A DNA stretch of 64,000 nt from Mycobacterium sp. (lineage in GTDB: Bacteria; Actinomycetota; Actinomycetes; Mycobacteriales; Mycobacteriaceae): positions 52,279-116,278 of the forward strand of contig JAHFVD010000018.1 of assembly GCA_023264735.1 (NCBI GenBank), read 5' to 3'. The notes beneath the pieces were generated by a model that was given only the letters and a program-made list of their open reading frames with translations, did not search any database and had not been told where the DNA came from. The translations under genes were made by a program, and so were the position numbers. Below, one piece after another: positions 26,831-35,879 of this stretch (position 1 is its first letter; each line of letters opens with the position of its first letter).

Positions 26831-28968
26831 GTTTCGACGTCTCCGCCGATTCCGGCGCGGACGCGTACAAGGCGCGAGTCTTGCTCAGCGACGATCCCCA
26901 AGACGACCCCATAATGGCCCGACTGCGCAATGACTCGCGCACCGAATTTTTCGACCGCTCAGCGGAGTTCGGCTCGGCGCTGCGCGCCCTTCGGCCCGAG
27001 GTCGAACCCGAGCTGCTCGCCGAGCCGATGCACTGGGCCTACTACCCGTGGCGGCATGCGGTGGTGGCGGTGCCGGGCCCGCGCACATTTGCGCGCCTGC
27101 GGCTCGACCGCAACCGCAATATGATCACCCTCGGGGAGCAGCGGCGACTGGCCGGACTCGCCATCGGTGTGGTGGGTCTGTCGGTGGGCCACGCGATCGC
27201 CCACACGCTGGCCGCCCAGGGCTTGTGCGGCGAGCTGCGACTGGCCGATTTCGACGATTTGGAACTGTCCAACCTCAACCGAGTGCCCGCGACGGTGTTC
27301 GACATCGGCGTGAACAAGGCCGTCGTGGCGGCCCGGCGGATCGCCGAGCTCGACCCGTACCTGCGGGTCCAAGCGATGACCGACGGTCTGACCATCGACA
27401 CAATGGGAACGTTCCTCGACGGCCTCGACATCGTGGTCGAGGAGTGCGACTCCCTCGATATCAAGGCGGCGGTGCGCGAGGCGGCACGGGCGCGCCGCAT
27501 TCCGGTACTGATGGCCAGCAGTGACCGCGGCCTGATCGACGTGGAGCGATACGACATCGAGCCGGAACGGCCCATCCTGCACGGGCTGCTCGGCGATATC
27601 GGCGTCAGTGAGTTGGCGGGCCTGAGCAGCACTGACAAGGTGCCCCACGTGCTGCGGATCATCGACGCGGGCCGGTTGTCCGATCGCGGCGCCGCCTCGC
27701 TGGTCGAGGTCGGCCGCACGTTGTCGACGTGGCCGCAGCTCGCCGGGGACATCGCCGTCGGTGCGGCCACCGTCGCCGAGGCGGTGCGCAGGATCGGACT
27801 GGGCGAGCGCCTGTCGTCCGGCCGGGTCCGTATCGACGTCACCCGCGCACTCGACGGACTGGAAGAGCCCGCACTACCGAGCCCGCCGGCCCCGTCGGCT
27901 TCCGCCGAGCCGACCGGGCAGTTGGACAGCGCCCCTGCGGAAGCCGTGGCAGCGGCCGCGCGGCGCGCCCCGTCCGGGGGGAACATGCAGCCGTGGCGCA
28001 TCGTGTCGCACAATAACTCGGTGATCGTCGAGCTGGACCCGAAGTACACCTCGACGATGGACGTCGCCTACCGGGCCAGCGCCGTTGCGATCGGGGCTGC
28101 GACGTTCAACGCGCGGGTGGCCGCCTCCGCACTCGGCGTGCTGGGTCCGGTCACGATTACCGAGGACGACGAGCGGATCCCGCTGCGAGCGGTCGTCAAG
28201 TTGGCGGCGGGCCGCGACGACACGCTGGCCGCGCTGTACGGACCGATGCTGGACCGGGGGACGAACCGGCACCGCGGCACACCGTCGCAACTGACGACGG
28301 CGACCGTCGCCGATCTGACAGCGGCGGCGCGGGTCGAGGGCAGCACGCTGCGGCTGCTAACGATCCGCACCGACATCGAACGGGCGGCGGCGATCCTGGC
28401 CGCCACCGACCGGATCCGCTATCTGCAGCCACGCCTGCACGCCGAGATGATCTCGGAGCTGCGCTGGCCCGGTGACGATAGTTCCGACGGCCTGGACATC
28501 CGCAGCCTTGAGCTCGCCGCCGCCGATATGGCCACGCTGGACATCTTGCGCCGCGGTGACGTGATGGCCCGCCTGGCGCAATGGCAGGCGGGCGAGGCGC
28601 TAGGTCAGGACGTCACCGAACGGGTGCTGTCCAGCTCGGCATTGGGCGTCGTCACCATCGCCGGCCACACCCTGACCGACTACGCCCGCGCAGGTGCTGC
28701 GGTGGAAGCGGTCTGGGTCGCCGCCGAGCAGCACGGCATGGGTGTCCAGCCCGTCTCGCCGGTGTTCCTGTACGCCCACGGCGATCGAGACCTCGACGAG
28801 CTCGCTGCCGAGCACGTCGCCGAATTACGCGACTTGCAAGGTCAGTTCCGCTCACTCACCGGGACCGGCCCGGACGAGGCACAAGCACTCGTGCTCAGGT
28901 TCAGTCACGCCCCTGGCGCATCGGTGCGTAGTAGGCGTCGTGCAGCCAACGGGGGGACACTCGGTTAA
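26827..28968 (+). CDS. E1-like (ThiF/MoeB) adenylation domain fused to a nitroreductase-like domain (Rv1355c-like)
   Basis: A 713-residue two-domain protein. Residues about 90-350 resemble ThiF/MoeB/E1 enzymes: a nucleotide loop GVVGLSVGHA (about 113-122), DFDDLELSNLNR ending near 152, NKAVVAARRI (about 163) and a later EECDS. The Gly loop departs from GxGxxG. Residues about 370-700 resemble nitroreductases, with the FMN-binding start RRAPSGGNMQPWR (about 379-391). H37Rv calls the relative MoeY, but nothing here shows a molybdopterin role. A plausible job is adenylating and then reducing or oxidising a small substrate or peptide end. Coupled by overlap to both neighbours. Confidence 0.8.
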   Translation: MSFDVSADSGADAYKARVLLSDDPQDDPIMARLRNDSRTEFFDRSAEFGSALRALRPEVEPELLAEPMHWAYYPWRHAVVAVPGPRTFARLRLDRNRNMITLGEQRRLAGLAIGVVGLSVGHAIAHTLAAQGLCGELRLADFDDLELSNLNRVPATVFDIGVNKAVVAARRIAELDPYLRVQAMTDGLTIDTMGTFLDGLDIVVEECDSLDIKAAVREAARARRIPVLMASSDRGLIDVERYDIEPERPILHGLLGDIGVSELAGLSSTDKVPHVLRIIDAGRLSDRGAASLVEVGRTLSTWPQLAGDIAVGAATVAEAVRRIGLGERLSSGRVRIDVTRALDGLEEPALPSPPAPSASAEPTGQLDSAPAEAVAAAARRAPSGGNMQPWRIVSHNNSVIVELDPKYTSTMDVAYRASAVAIGAATFNARVAASALGVLGPVTITEDDERIPLRAVVKLAAGRDDTLAALYGPMLDRGTNRHRGTPSQLTTATVADLTAAARVEGSTLRLLTIRTDIERAAAILAATDRIRYLQPRLHAEMISELRWPGDDSSDGLDIRSLELAAADMATLDILRRGDVMARLAQWQAGEALGQDVTERVLSSSALGVVTIAGHTLTDYARAGAAVEAVWVAAEQHGMGVQPVSPVFLYAHGDRDLDELAAEHVAELRDLQGQFRSLTGTGPDEAQALVLRFSHAPGASVRSRRRAANGGTLG

Positions 28969-30818
28969 TGGCGCTCGACACCCTCGTCACGAATGTGGCC
29001 ACCAAGCTGATGGCGGCCACCTCTGCTACTTCGGCGCAGGTGAGCCAGGACGTGCTGGCCGACCTTGTCGCGTCCTTCGGTGTCGACTTCAGTTTCCTGC
29101 GCTACAACGATCACGCGATCAGGGCCACGAAGCTAATCGCTGAATGGCCGCCGCGCCCCGACGTCCCCGATCCCGACCCGCTCGGCATCGTCTACTTCGC
29201 CGACGCCGATCCGATCTTTGCGGCCGCCGAGACCGCCAAGGAACCGGTCTTCTTCTCCCCCGAACCGATCGCGGACGACTCCGACGACTACCAGCGCCGG
29301 GTCCAGGAGGCTAGCGGGGTCGCCCTGCCGTCATTGGCCTCGGTGCCGCTGCTGTCCGGAGACGTCACCACCGGGGCCTTGGGGTTCATCAAGATCGGCA
29401 TCAAGGACTGGTCACCGGAGGAGCTGAACGCGCTGCTGGCGATCGCGTCGTTGTTCGCCCAGGTGCAGGCGCGGGTGGTCGCCGAAGAAGAGCTGCGTTA
29501 CCTCGCGGAGCATGACGACCTGACCGGACTGCACAACCGCCGGGCACTGCTCGCGTACCTCGACGACAGGCTGCGGGCCGGCAAGGCTGGGCCGGTGTCG
29601 GCGCTGTTCCTCGACCTCGACCGGCTCAAGGCCATCAACGACTATCTGGGTCACCACGCTGGCGACTGGTTCATCCAGGCGTTCGCCGAACGCCTGCGCG
29701 AGGAGACCGGCGAAGGCGATTTGATCGCCCGCCTCGGTGGTGACGAGTTCGTCGTCATCCCGGCGGCACCGATGGACGCCGACGCCGCCCTGGCGCTGGC
29801 TCACCGACTGCAGGCCGTGCTGCGCGACCGGGTGACGATCGGTGGCGAGATGCTCACCCGCACCGTCAGTGCCGGTGTCGCACTGGGAGTTCCGGGCAGG
29901 GACACGACGTCGGATCTGCTGCGACGCGCCGACCAGGCGGTGCTGAACGCCAAGAACGCCGGCGGCAACAAGATCGCGGTGTTCACCGACGAGATGTCAC
30001 TGACGAGCGAGTTCCGCAACGACATCGAGCTGCATCTACAGAACGTGATCGACGCCGGGACGCTGATTCTGCACTACCTGCCCGAAGTCGACATGCGCAC
30101 CGGGGAGATCCTGGCGACCGAGGCGCTGGTGCGCTGGCAGCACCCGACCCGCGGCCTGCTACTGCCGGATTCGTTCATCAATGTTGCCGAATCAATCAAC
30201 CTGGCAGGCGAATTGGGACGCTGGGTGATGCGCGCCGCCTGCTCGGAATTCAGCGGCTGGCAGGCCCGCGGCATCGCCAAGAACGCGGTTATCCGGATCA
30301 ACGTCTCCCCGGTGCAGCTGGTCACCGACGGATTCGTCGAGTCGGTGGCCGATACGATCGCCGAGTTCAACCTCGATGCCAAATCAGTGTGCCTGGAGAT
30401 CACCGAAAGCGTTGTGGTGCAGGACATCGAGACCACGCGCATCACCCTGGCCGGCCTCAAGGATGTCGGCGTGCAGGTCGCCATCGACGATTTCGGCACC
30501 GGTTACAGCGTGCTGACACATCTGAAATCGCTTCCGGTGGACACCCTCAAGATCGACAAGGGCTTCGTCCTCGATCTCGGCACCAACCCGGAGGACCTGG
30601 CGATCGTGCGCGCGATCATCGCGTTGGCCGAGGCCTTCAACCTCGAGTTGGTGGCCGAGGGTGTCGAGCAACCGAGCGCGGCGGTGACCCTGCTCCAGCA
30701 CGGCTGCCATCGCGCTCAGGGATTCCTGCTGTCCCGCCCGGTGCCAGGCGATGTCATGGCCGAACTGTTCGCCAAAAAGGTTATCCCGGTGGACTTTTCC
30801 GCCCAAGACCGGGGCTGA
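28968..30818 (+). CDS. dcpA: GAF-GGDEF-EAL cyclic-di-GMP synthase/phosphodiesterase
   Basis: A 616-residue cytosolic enzyme: GAF sensor domain (about 20-170), GGDEF domain (about 185-345, motif RLGGDEF near 256) and EAL domain (about 365-605, motif TEALVRW near 384, then DDFGTGYSVL and KIDKGFV). Both active-site motifs are intact. Length and order match the M. smegmatis DcpA and M. tuberculosis Rv1354c enzymes, which are reported to have both activities. The ATG shares one base with the upstream TAA (TAATG), so synthesis is coupled to the E1-like/nitroreductase protein. It converges on the flavoprotein-like gene with 1 nt between stops. Confidence 0.92.
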   Translation: MALDTLVTNVATKLMAATSATSAQVSQDVLADLVASFGVDFSFLRYNDHAIRATKLIAEWPPRPDVPDPDPLGIVYFADADPIFAAAETAKEPVFFSPEPIADDSDDYQRRVQEASGVALPSLASVPLLSGDVTTGALGFIKIGIKDWSPEELNALLAIASLFAQVQARVVAEEELRYLAEHDDLTGLHNRRALLAYLDDRLRAGKAGPVSALFLDLDRLKAINDYLGHHAGDWFIQAFAERLREETGEGDLIARLGGDEFVVIPAAPMDADAALALAHRLQAVLRDRVTIGGEMLTRTVSAGVALGVPGRDTTSDLLRRADQAVLNAKNAGGNKIAVFTDEMSLTSEFRNDIELHLQNVIDAGTLILHYLPEVDMRTGEILATEALVRWQHPTRGLLLPDSFINVAESINLAGELGRWVMRAACSEFSGWQARGIAKNAVIRINVSPVQLVTDGFVESVADTIAEFNLDAKSVCLEITESVVVQDIETTRITLAGLKDVGVQVAIDDFGTGYSVLTHLKSLPVDTLKIDKGFVLDLGTNPEDLAIVRAIIALAEAFNLELVAEGVEQPSAAVTLLQHGCHRAQGFLLSRPVPGDVMAELFAKKVIPVDFSAQDRG

Positions 30819-30819
30819 G

Positions 30820-31599
30820 TCAGGAGCTGTACAGCAGTTCGACGAGACCGAACCGGCTGGCGGTTCGACTCACGACGGCGACTTGCGATGCGCCGCTCAG
30901 CAACCCGGACTGAACCGGCCAATCGGCAGCGTCGGGCACAGGTCCGATAGACAGCGCGACGCCCACAATCGCGCGCACCAACCGAGTTCCGTCTGGTGTG
31001 GACAACGCCGCGCCGGCGACGCGCCCGTCCTCGAAGACCAGCCGCTCCAGCGCGGTGTCCGCCTCGTCCAGGAGGCCGCGCTCATCGGCCTGCCCGCGCA
31101 GCCATTCCGCCAGTTCCAAACCAGGGCGGTCGGTTTCGGGCCGGTAGTCGCCGAGCACGGCCGCCCGGATCGTCTCGCCACCGGCACGCAGTGACGTCAT
31201 GTTGTCGGGTATCTGGCTGTAGATGACGCCGAAGGGCGACGCGGCGCAGCGCGCGGAGAAGTCGCGCAGCCGCGAGCCGAAGAACGGCTCGATCGTGGCC
31301 CTGCGGTCCTTGCTCACGACAACCGGTTTGGCGTGAACGACCGCCAGTTCCAGGCCCCGATCCGCCGCTGGCTCCAGATCGTCGGTCATCGACTGCAAGT
31401 ACGCGGCGGTATCGGGATCGGAAGTCTGCGAAGACAACTCCGCATCGGCGAACTCGACATCGAGGTCGAGGTCCGTGCACCAGATGGCATGAGCCAGCAC
31501 GCCGGGACCCACACCAGCACAGATCACGTCGACGACGTCATCCCAGTGCAATTGCGAAGCCTCGACGAGCTCCTCGTCTGTGCTCACCATCGTCTTCAT
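30820..31599 (-). CDS. Short degenerate FAD-dependent oxidoreductase-like protein
   Basis: A 259-residue protein whose two ends resemble FAD-binding fumarate reductase/ketosteroid dehydrogenase proteins: WDDVVDVICAGVGPGV at the N-terminus (dinucleotide loop with its last Gly changed) and LERLVFEDGRVAGAAL near residue 190. The family is normally about 500 residues, so much of the catalytic domain is missing. It may be a non-catalytic relative or a decayed gene that still has an open frame. ATG 31599 lies 2 nt after the pyrE stop; TTG 31605 is an alternative. Confidence 0.6.
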   Translation of the reverse strand: MKTMVSTDEELVEASQLHWDDVVDVICAGVGPGVLAHAIWCTDLDLDVEFADAELSSQTSDPDTAAYLQSMTDDLEPAADRGLELAVVHAKPVVVSKDRRATIEPFFGSRLRDFSARCAASPFGVIYSQIPDNMTSLRAGGETIRAAVLGDYRPETDRPGLELAEWLRGQADERGLLDEADTALERLVFEDGRVAGAALSTPDGTRLVRAIVGVALSIGPVPDAADWPVQSGLLSGASQVAVVSRTASRFGLVELLYSS

Positions 31600-31601
31600 C
31601 G

Positions 31602-32162
31602 TCAAGACGTCGGCAGGCCGAGGTCGGCCAGACCCAGCACGCTGCGGTAGGGCACACCCTCAGCCTCGATCGCCTCGGCCGCCCCGGTCGCCCGGTCCAC
31701 CACGGTCGCGACACCGACGACCGTGGCGCCCGCATCCCGCACCGCGCGAACAGCGGTCAGCGCCGAACCTCCGGTCGTACTGGTGTCCTCGACCACCAGA
31801 ACCCGCTGACCAACTACATCGGCACCTTCGATAAGCCGTTGCATCCCATGGCTTTTCAGCGCCTTACGGACCACGAAGGCGTCGATCGGGCGGCCGGGCG
31901 CATGCATGATCGCGCCAGCCACCGGGTCAGCCCCCATGGTCAGTCCGCCGACCGCCGCATAGTCCCAGTCAGCGGTCAGCTCACGCATCAGCCGGCCGAT
32001 CAGCGGTGCGGCCTTGTGGTGCAGCGTGGCCCGACGCAGGTCGACGTAATAGTCGGCTTCCTTGCCGGAGGACAGGGTGACACGGCCGAACACCACCGAC
32101 AACTGGCGGACCAGCTCGGCGAGTTCGGCGCGTTCAGCGGCGTTGAGTTCAGGTGCGCCCAC
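31602..32162 (-). CDS. pyrE: Orotate phosphoribosyltransferase
   Basis: Joins orotate to PRPP to give orotidine 5'-monophosphate in pyrimidine synthesis. The 186-residue length is right for the family. The PRPP motif is VLVVEDTSTTGGSAL (about residues 116-130) and the flexible-loop lysines are in VVRKALKSHGM. It corresponds to Rv0382c (also called umpA) and lies upstream of the flavoprotein-like gene with 2 nt between, so they are likely cotranscribed. Confidence 0.96.
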   Translation of the reverse strand: MGAPELNAAERAELAELVRQLSVVFGRVTLSSGKEADYYVDLRRATLHHKAAPLIGRLMRELTADWDYAAVGGLTMGADPVAGAIMHAPGRPIDAFVVRKALKSHGMQRLIEGADVVGQRVLVVEDTSTTGGSALTAVRAVRDAGATVVGVATVVDRATGAAEAIEAEGVPYRSVLGLADLGLPTS

Positions 32163-32234
32163 GGCTACGTCCTCTTCCGTTGTTGATTGCGCGGTCCACC
32201 CGCGCGGGACGAGACACGCCGAGAACCTACCGGC

Positions 32235-33008
32235 TCAGCGCTGGTAGTTGGGAGCCTGTGTACCGTTCCGCGGCTGCTGCGGGCGCAGCGGCGGCGGAAC
32301 CTCGGCCCGTCCCGGCGGCAGCTCGCGGCGGCCGGCGGGCGCCAAGGGGCGACCCGGGGAGGCATTGCGGCGCCCCGCGGACGGCGGCAGTGCCGGTTGC
32401 GCGGTCGGAGGCAGCACCCGCAGCAGGTCGTTGAACTGCCGCACGGTGCGCAGACCCTCGTCCCACTGGGCGCGGGTCGAGGAGATCGGCATGGATACCA
32501 GGGTCCAGTTCTGTTCGTTCCACATGATTTCGGCGCAGTCCGGCGCGGTGTGGGCGAAGGTGACCATCCGGCGGTCGCAGGCCCGGCGGGCGGCGTCGAG
32601 GTTGGTTGAGTAGACCATCCGCGGGCCAATGGCGCCCAGCAGCCAGATATCGCTCTCACGCGGCTCGGCGATGCCCTTGAGCCGCAGGTCCATCACGACG
32701 TTGGTGCCGACCTTGCGGTGCAGCGCGATCACGGTGGCGACGTCCTCGAGGTCGAAGATGTACACCGCCTCACCGCGGATCTGACCGAGCACCACATTGC
32801 GGGCGGTGACATCGCCGACAGTCGACATCACACCGCGCTTCCAGCGGTCGATGATCTCGGCGGACTCGGGTTCGAAGTCGAACCCGTGCGACCGCGCCCA
32901 GGACTTACGGCGGCGGCCCAAGCCACGTCGACGGCCGATGTCGACGTACAACAGCACCGCCGCACCCACGAAGCAGAGCGCGGACAGCGTGAACCAGAAC
33001 GGAACCAT
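32235..33008 (-). CDS. ttfA: TtfA, trehalose monomycolate transport factor (Rv0383c-like)
   Basis: A 257-residue protein: one N-terminal transmembrane helix (about 4-24, WFTLSALCFVGAAVLLYVDI), a basic stretch, a cytosolic beta-rich domain (about 45-190, with SHGFDFEPESAEIIDRW) and a disordered Pro/Arg-rich tail. In mycobacteria this protein is reported to work with MmpL3 in moving trehalose monomycolate to the periplasm and to be essential. The assignment rests on overall match and on its place between pyrE and clpB, as in M. tuberculosis. Start ATG is at 33008. Confidence 0.88.
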   Translation of the reverse strand: MVPFWFTLSALCFVGAAVLLYVDIGRRRGLGRRRKSWARSHGFDFEPESAEIIDRWKRGVMSTVGDVTARNVVLGQIRGEAVYIFDLEDVATVIALHRKVGTNVVMDLRLKGIAEPRESDIWLLGAIGPRMVYSTNLDAARRACDRRMVTFAHTAPDCAEIMWNEQNWTLVSMPISSTRAQWDEGLRTVRQFNDLLRVLPPTAQPALPPSAGRRNASPGRPLAPAGRRELPPGRAEVPPPLRPQQPRNGTQAPNYQR

Positions 33009-33084
33009 TAGACGTAGCGTATCTGTTCACCCGCCCGAAGCGAGAACTCCAGCAGGTCACAAGCCCGTCACATAGCCTCCCGCC

Positions 33085-33900
33085 ATGGCCTACGACGACT
33101 ACCAGCTGATTCGCATCACCGTCGATGGGGGGATCTGCCGAGCCACGCTCGACAATCCGCCGATCAACCTCCTCGACGTCCCCCTGCTCACCGAGATCGA
33201 CCGCCTCACGCGGGAGATCACGGCAGACGACCAGGTCCGGGTGCTGATAGTCGACTCCGCCGACCCCGAGATCTTCATCGCCCACGCCGATGTGGCGTTG
33301 ATCCTGGACTTGCCTGCCGACGACATCGGCCTGCACGAGGAGCTGTCGCTCTTCCACGCGACGACTGAGCTGATCCGCACGCTGCCGAAACCCACGATCG
33401 CCGTCATCGAGGGTGTCTGTCGCGGCGGTGGCTGCGAGTTCGCGATGGCGTTCGACATGCGCTACGCCGCGCTGGGCGCCACGGTTCTCGGTCATCCGGA
33501 GGTGGCGGTCGGGATCATCCCCGGCGGGGGCGGCACCCAGCGGCTGCCTCGGCTGGTCGGCAGGGGACGTGCCCTGGAAACGATCCTGGGCGGGATGGAC
33601 GTCGACGCCGCGACGGCCGAAGCCTGGGGATACGTCGATCGAGCTTTGCCGCCCGAGAAGCTGCGGCGGTTCGTCGACAAGCTGGCCGCCCGCATCGCGG
33701 GGTACGCCCCGACGGCGATCACCGCCGCCAAACGTGCGGTCGACGCCGCGTTGGACACCGGCGTCGATCGGGAGACCGGCTTGCTCATCGAGGACCAGCT
33801 GTTTCGCGAGACCCTCGCCCAGCCGGCCGCGCGTCAGCTGCTCCAGGCGGTCATTGACGCCGGCGCGCAGACCCGCGAATTCGAACTGGGCACCGGTTAG
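33085..33900 (+). CDS. Enoyl-CoA hydratase/isomerase family protein
   Basis: A 271-residue crotonase-fold protein. The CoA-binding and oxyanion-hole segment reads FIAHADVALILDL and KPTIAVIEGVCRGGGCEFAMAFDMRYA; the conserved Glu of the first catalytic site is in GGCEFA and the second lies in GHPEVAVGIIPGGGGTQRL. Both acids normally used for hydration are present, so it should hydrate or isomerise an enoyl-CoA. Substrate unknown. It converges with the alpha/beta hydrolase gene, overlapping its stop by 4 nt on the other strand. Confidence 0.9.
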   Translation: MAYDDYQLIRITVDGGICRATLDNPPINLLDVPLLTEIDRLTREITADDQVRVLIVDSADPEIFIAHADVALILDLPADDIGLHEELSLFHATTELIRTLPKPTIAVIEGVCRGGGCEFAMAFDMRYAALGATVLGHPEVAVGIIPGGGGTQRLPRLVGRGRALETILGGMDVDAATAEAWGYVDRALPPEKLRRFVDKLAARIAGYAPTAITAAKRAVDAALDTGVDRETGLLIEDQLFRETLAQPAARQLLQAVIDAGAQTREFELGTG

Positions 33901-35297
33901 TCCCCAGCCGGGAACATCGCCGCGGCGAGTTCGAGAATCTCCGCGCGGTCCGCGGCCAACAGGAAGCCACCGCCGATCGCGTCGTCCAGCGCCGCGGTGA
34001 ACCGCTCCAGGTATTCGGCCCGGCCGCCGGGATACAGCCGGGCCAGTGTTTCGGCGTCGAACGGCTCGCCCGAGCCGAAGATCGCGAGCAGCACGTTGTC
34101 GTCGGCGCTGGCGCCGGAGGTGCGGGCGGTCGGGACGTCCACCCACGGTGTTCGCAGGCCGCCGGTCGCGACACCACCGGCATCGACGGCGATCGCGGGC
34201 GGGTCGGTGCCGGTCAAATCCATCTGCGGCGCACTCGGCGCAGGCCGCCCGGTGCGCACCCAATCGTGCAGCCCGGCGATCGCGGCCTGCAGGACGTAGT
34301 GGTGCTGCGGGGCGAAGTTGATGAAGTGCAGCAGCTGCTGGCCCATCAGGTCGTTGGTCGGCGCGTAGGCCGCGACGATCTGATCCAGCGGTACCGCTCC
34401 GTTGTCGATGAATCCCACCCGGATCGTGTAGTTGTCGGCGTGCGCCGAGCCGGGGATCTCCCAGACCCGAAGGTGCTCGGTGTCCGGCACGCGGGCGTGG
34501 ACGTAGCCGAGCAGTCGCGCACCCAGCAGGTCGGTTTCGGTGATCACGGCCAGCACCGGCACCCGCAGGTCGGCGCGGAACGGCACCGGCCGGGTGTGGA
34601 ACTCACCTGTCTCGTCGAGCAGGGACGTGCCGTCCAGGGGTGCCGCCGACCCGAACCGGGAGTGGATCAGGAAGCCGTCGTAGACACCGGCGGCCGGATC
34701 GACCTCGTTGACATAGGTGGTGAGGAAGGTGGCCGACTGCGACTCCCCCGCCGCCAGCACGAATTGCGGTGCGAGACCGTCGATCACGCCGGCGCGCACA
34801 CCTCGGCCGACCTGGGTGAAGATGTCGTAGGCGAAGGCGTCGCCCGGGTGATTCAGCCCTGAATATCGTTGGGGATCCAGGGTTTTCAGTGACGCATCGC
34901 CAACCAGGCTGAGGCCGCCCTCAATCCCGACTCGCTGGGCGGAGACGACGACGTAGGCGTACCCGGCCCTGGCGATCTCGCGGTGGGCCATGAACCAGAC
35001 CGCTGCCGCGTCGATCCCGCCGCTGACGTTGAGCCATTCGACGATCACCGTGCCGTTCCAGGCGGCCCCGTCCAGCGGGCGCAGGACGACGAGGCGGGTG
35101 GTGTAGGACGCGGTCTGGTCCGGCCGGCAGGCAGGAGCGGAGCGACCCGGGGATTGGTCGTGCGCGTAGGACGTCGCGGTGCCCGCGACGAAATACTCGT
35201 CGGCGCGGTAGCCCACGGTGGCCAGGTCGTAGGCCCCGATCAGGAGGTTCGGTTTCCCGGGGACGGCGGTGATGACGGGATCAGTGGCCAGCACCAT
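33897..35297 (-). CDS. Alpha/beta hydrolase-domain protein (ABhydrolase_10 type)
   Basis: A 466-residue cytosolic protein of the long alpha/beta hydrolase-domain family found in actinobacteria. A nucleophile-elbow-like motif GESQSAT (about residue 200) follows the strand FVLAAGE; a later Asp is in VITETDLLG and the His candidate in GSAHADNY. No signal peptide. The substrate is unknown. ATG 35297 shares one base with the stop of the upstream monooxygenase remnant, suggesting that the two were once coupled. Confidence 0.78.
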   Translation of the reverse strand: MVLATDPVITAVPGKPNLLIGAYDLATVGYRADEYFVAGTATSYAHDQSPGRSAPACRPDQTASYTTRLVVLRPLDGAAWNGTVIVEWLNVSGGIDAAAVWFMAHREIARAGYAYVVVSAQRVGIEGGLSLVGDASLKTLDPQRYSGLNHPGDAFAYDIFTQVGRGVRAGVIDGLAPQFVLAAGESQSATFLTTYVNEVDPAAGVYDGFLIHSRFGSAAPLDGTSLLDETGEFHTRPVPFRADLRVPVLAVITETDLLGARLLGYVHARVPDTEHLRVWEIPGSAHADNYTIRVGFIDNGAVPLDQIVAAYAPTNDLMGQQLLHFINFAPQHHYVLQAAIAGLHDWVRTGRPAPSAPQMDLTGTDPPAIAVDAGGVATGGLRTPWVDVPTARTSGASADDNVLLAIFGSGEPFDAETLARLYPGGRAEYLERFTAALDDAIGGGFLLAADRAEILELAAAMFPAGD

Positions 35298-35870
35298 CAA
35301 TCAATAGCAGAGGCGCCAAGCGGATAGTCGGGATATCCCATGGCGTCGTACAACCGCACGCCCTTGTTGTTGAGCCGGGCGATGGCCCTGGTCAAGCCGC
35401 CCGGAAGTGCCGACAATGTGCGGCCGGCGTTGACCAGCGCCCACACCCCCAGCTCCGATCGCGGCACCAGCGTCTTGGCGACCGTGCGGGCGAACGCGCG
35501 GCTGTGCCGCACCGGGTCGGCCATCACCCGCTCGTAGGCGGCGAACGCCGCGACATGATCACCGCCGCCTCGTTCGAGTTCACCGGCCAGCACGTAGGCG
35601 CCCAGCCAGCGGTCGACGACAGGGTTCAGGCCGGCGACGCCGAGCGCAGGAGCAGCCGCTGCCGGGCGTCGTCGCGATGGTGGTAGTCCAGCGGCGCCTC
35701 GGGGCGGAACAGGAACACCGCGCGGGCGTCGTCGAGGTGGTCGGCGGTGTAGATCATCGCCCACCGGCGGATATCGACGAAGTTCGTCGATTCACCATCG
35801 CGCGCAAGCTCTTTAGGCACCGACAGCACCGCCAGATAGCCCCGAGGAAACGGGTGTGCAACCAACCCCG
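35297..35870 (-). pseudogene. FAD-dependent monooxygenase remnant (5' truncated, internally deleted, frameshifted)
   Basis: Two pieces in different frames. From about 35870 down to about 35630 the reading is GLVAHPFPRGYLAVLSVP to LDYHHRDDARQRLLLRSA, like the middle of a TetX/PHBH-type FAD monooxygenase. In the next frame, from about 35640 to 35297, DRWLGAYVLAGELERGGGDH continues as a C-terminal domain ending PDYPLGASAID. The FAD-binding GDA block that should lie between them is missing, and so is the whole N-terminal Rossmann part. At least three lesions are needed, so it is not functional. Confidence 0.75.
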
Positions 35871-35879
35871 CGAGCCCGC

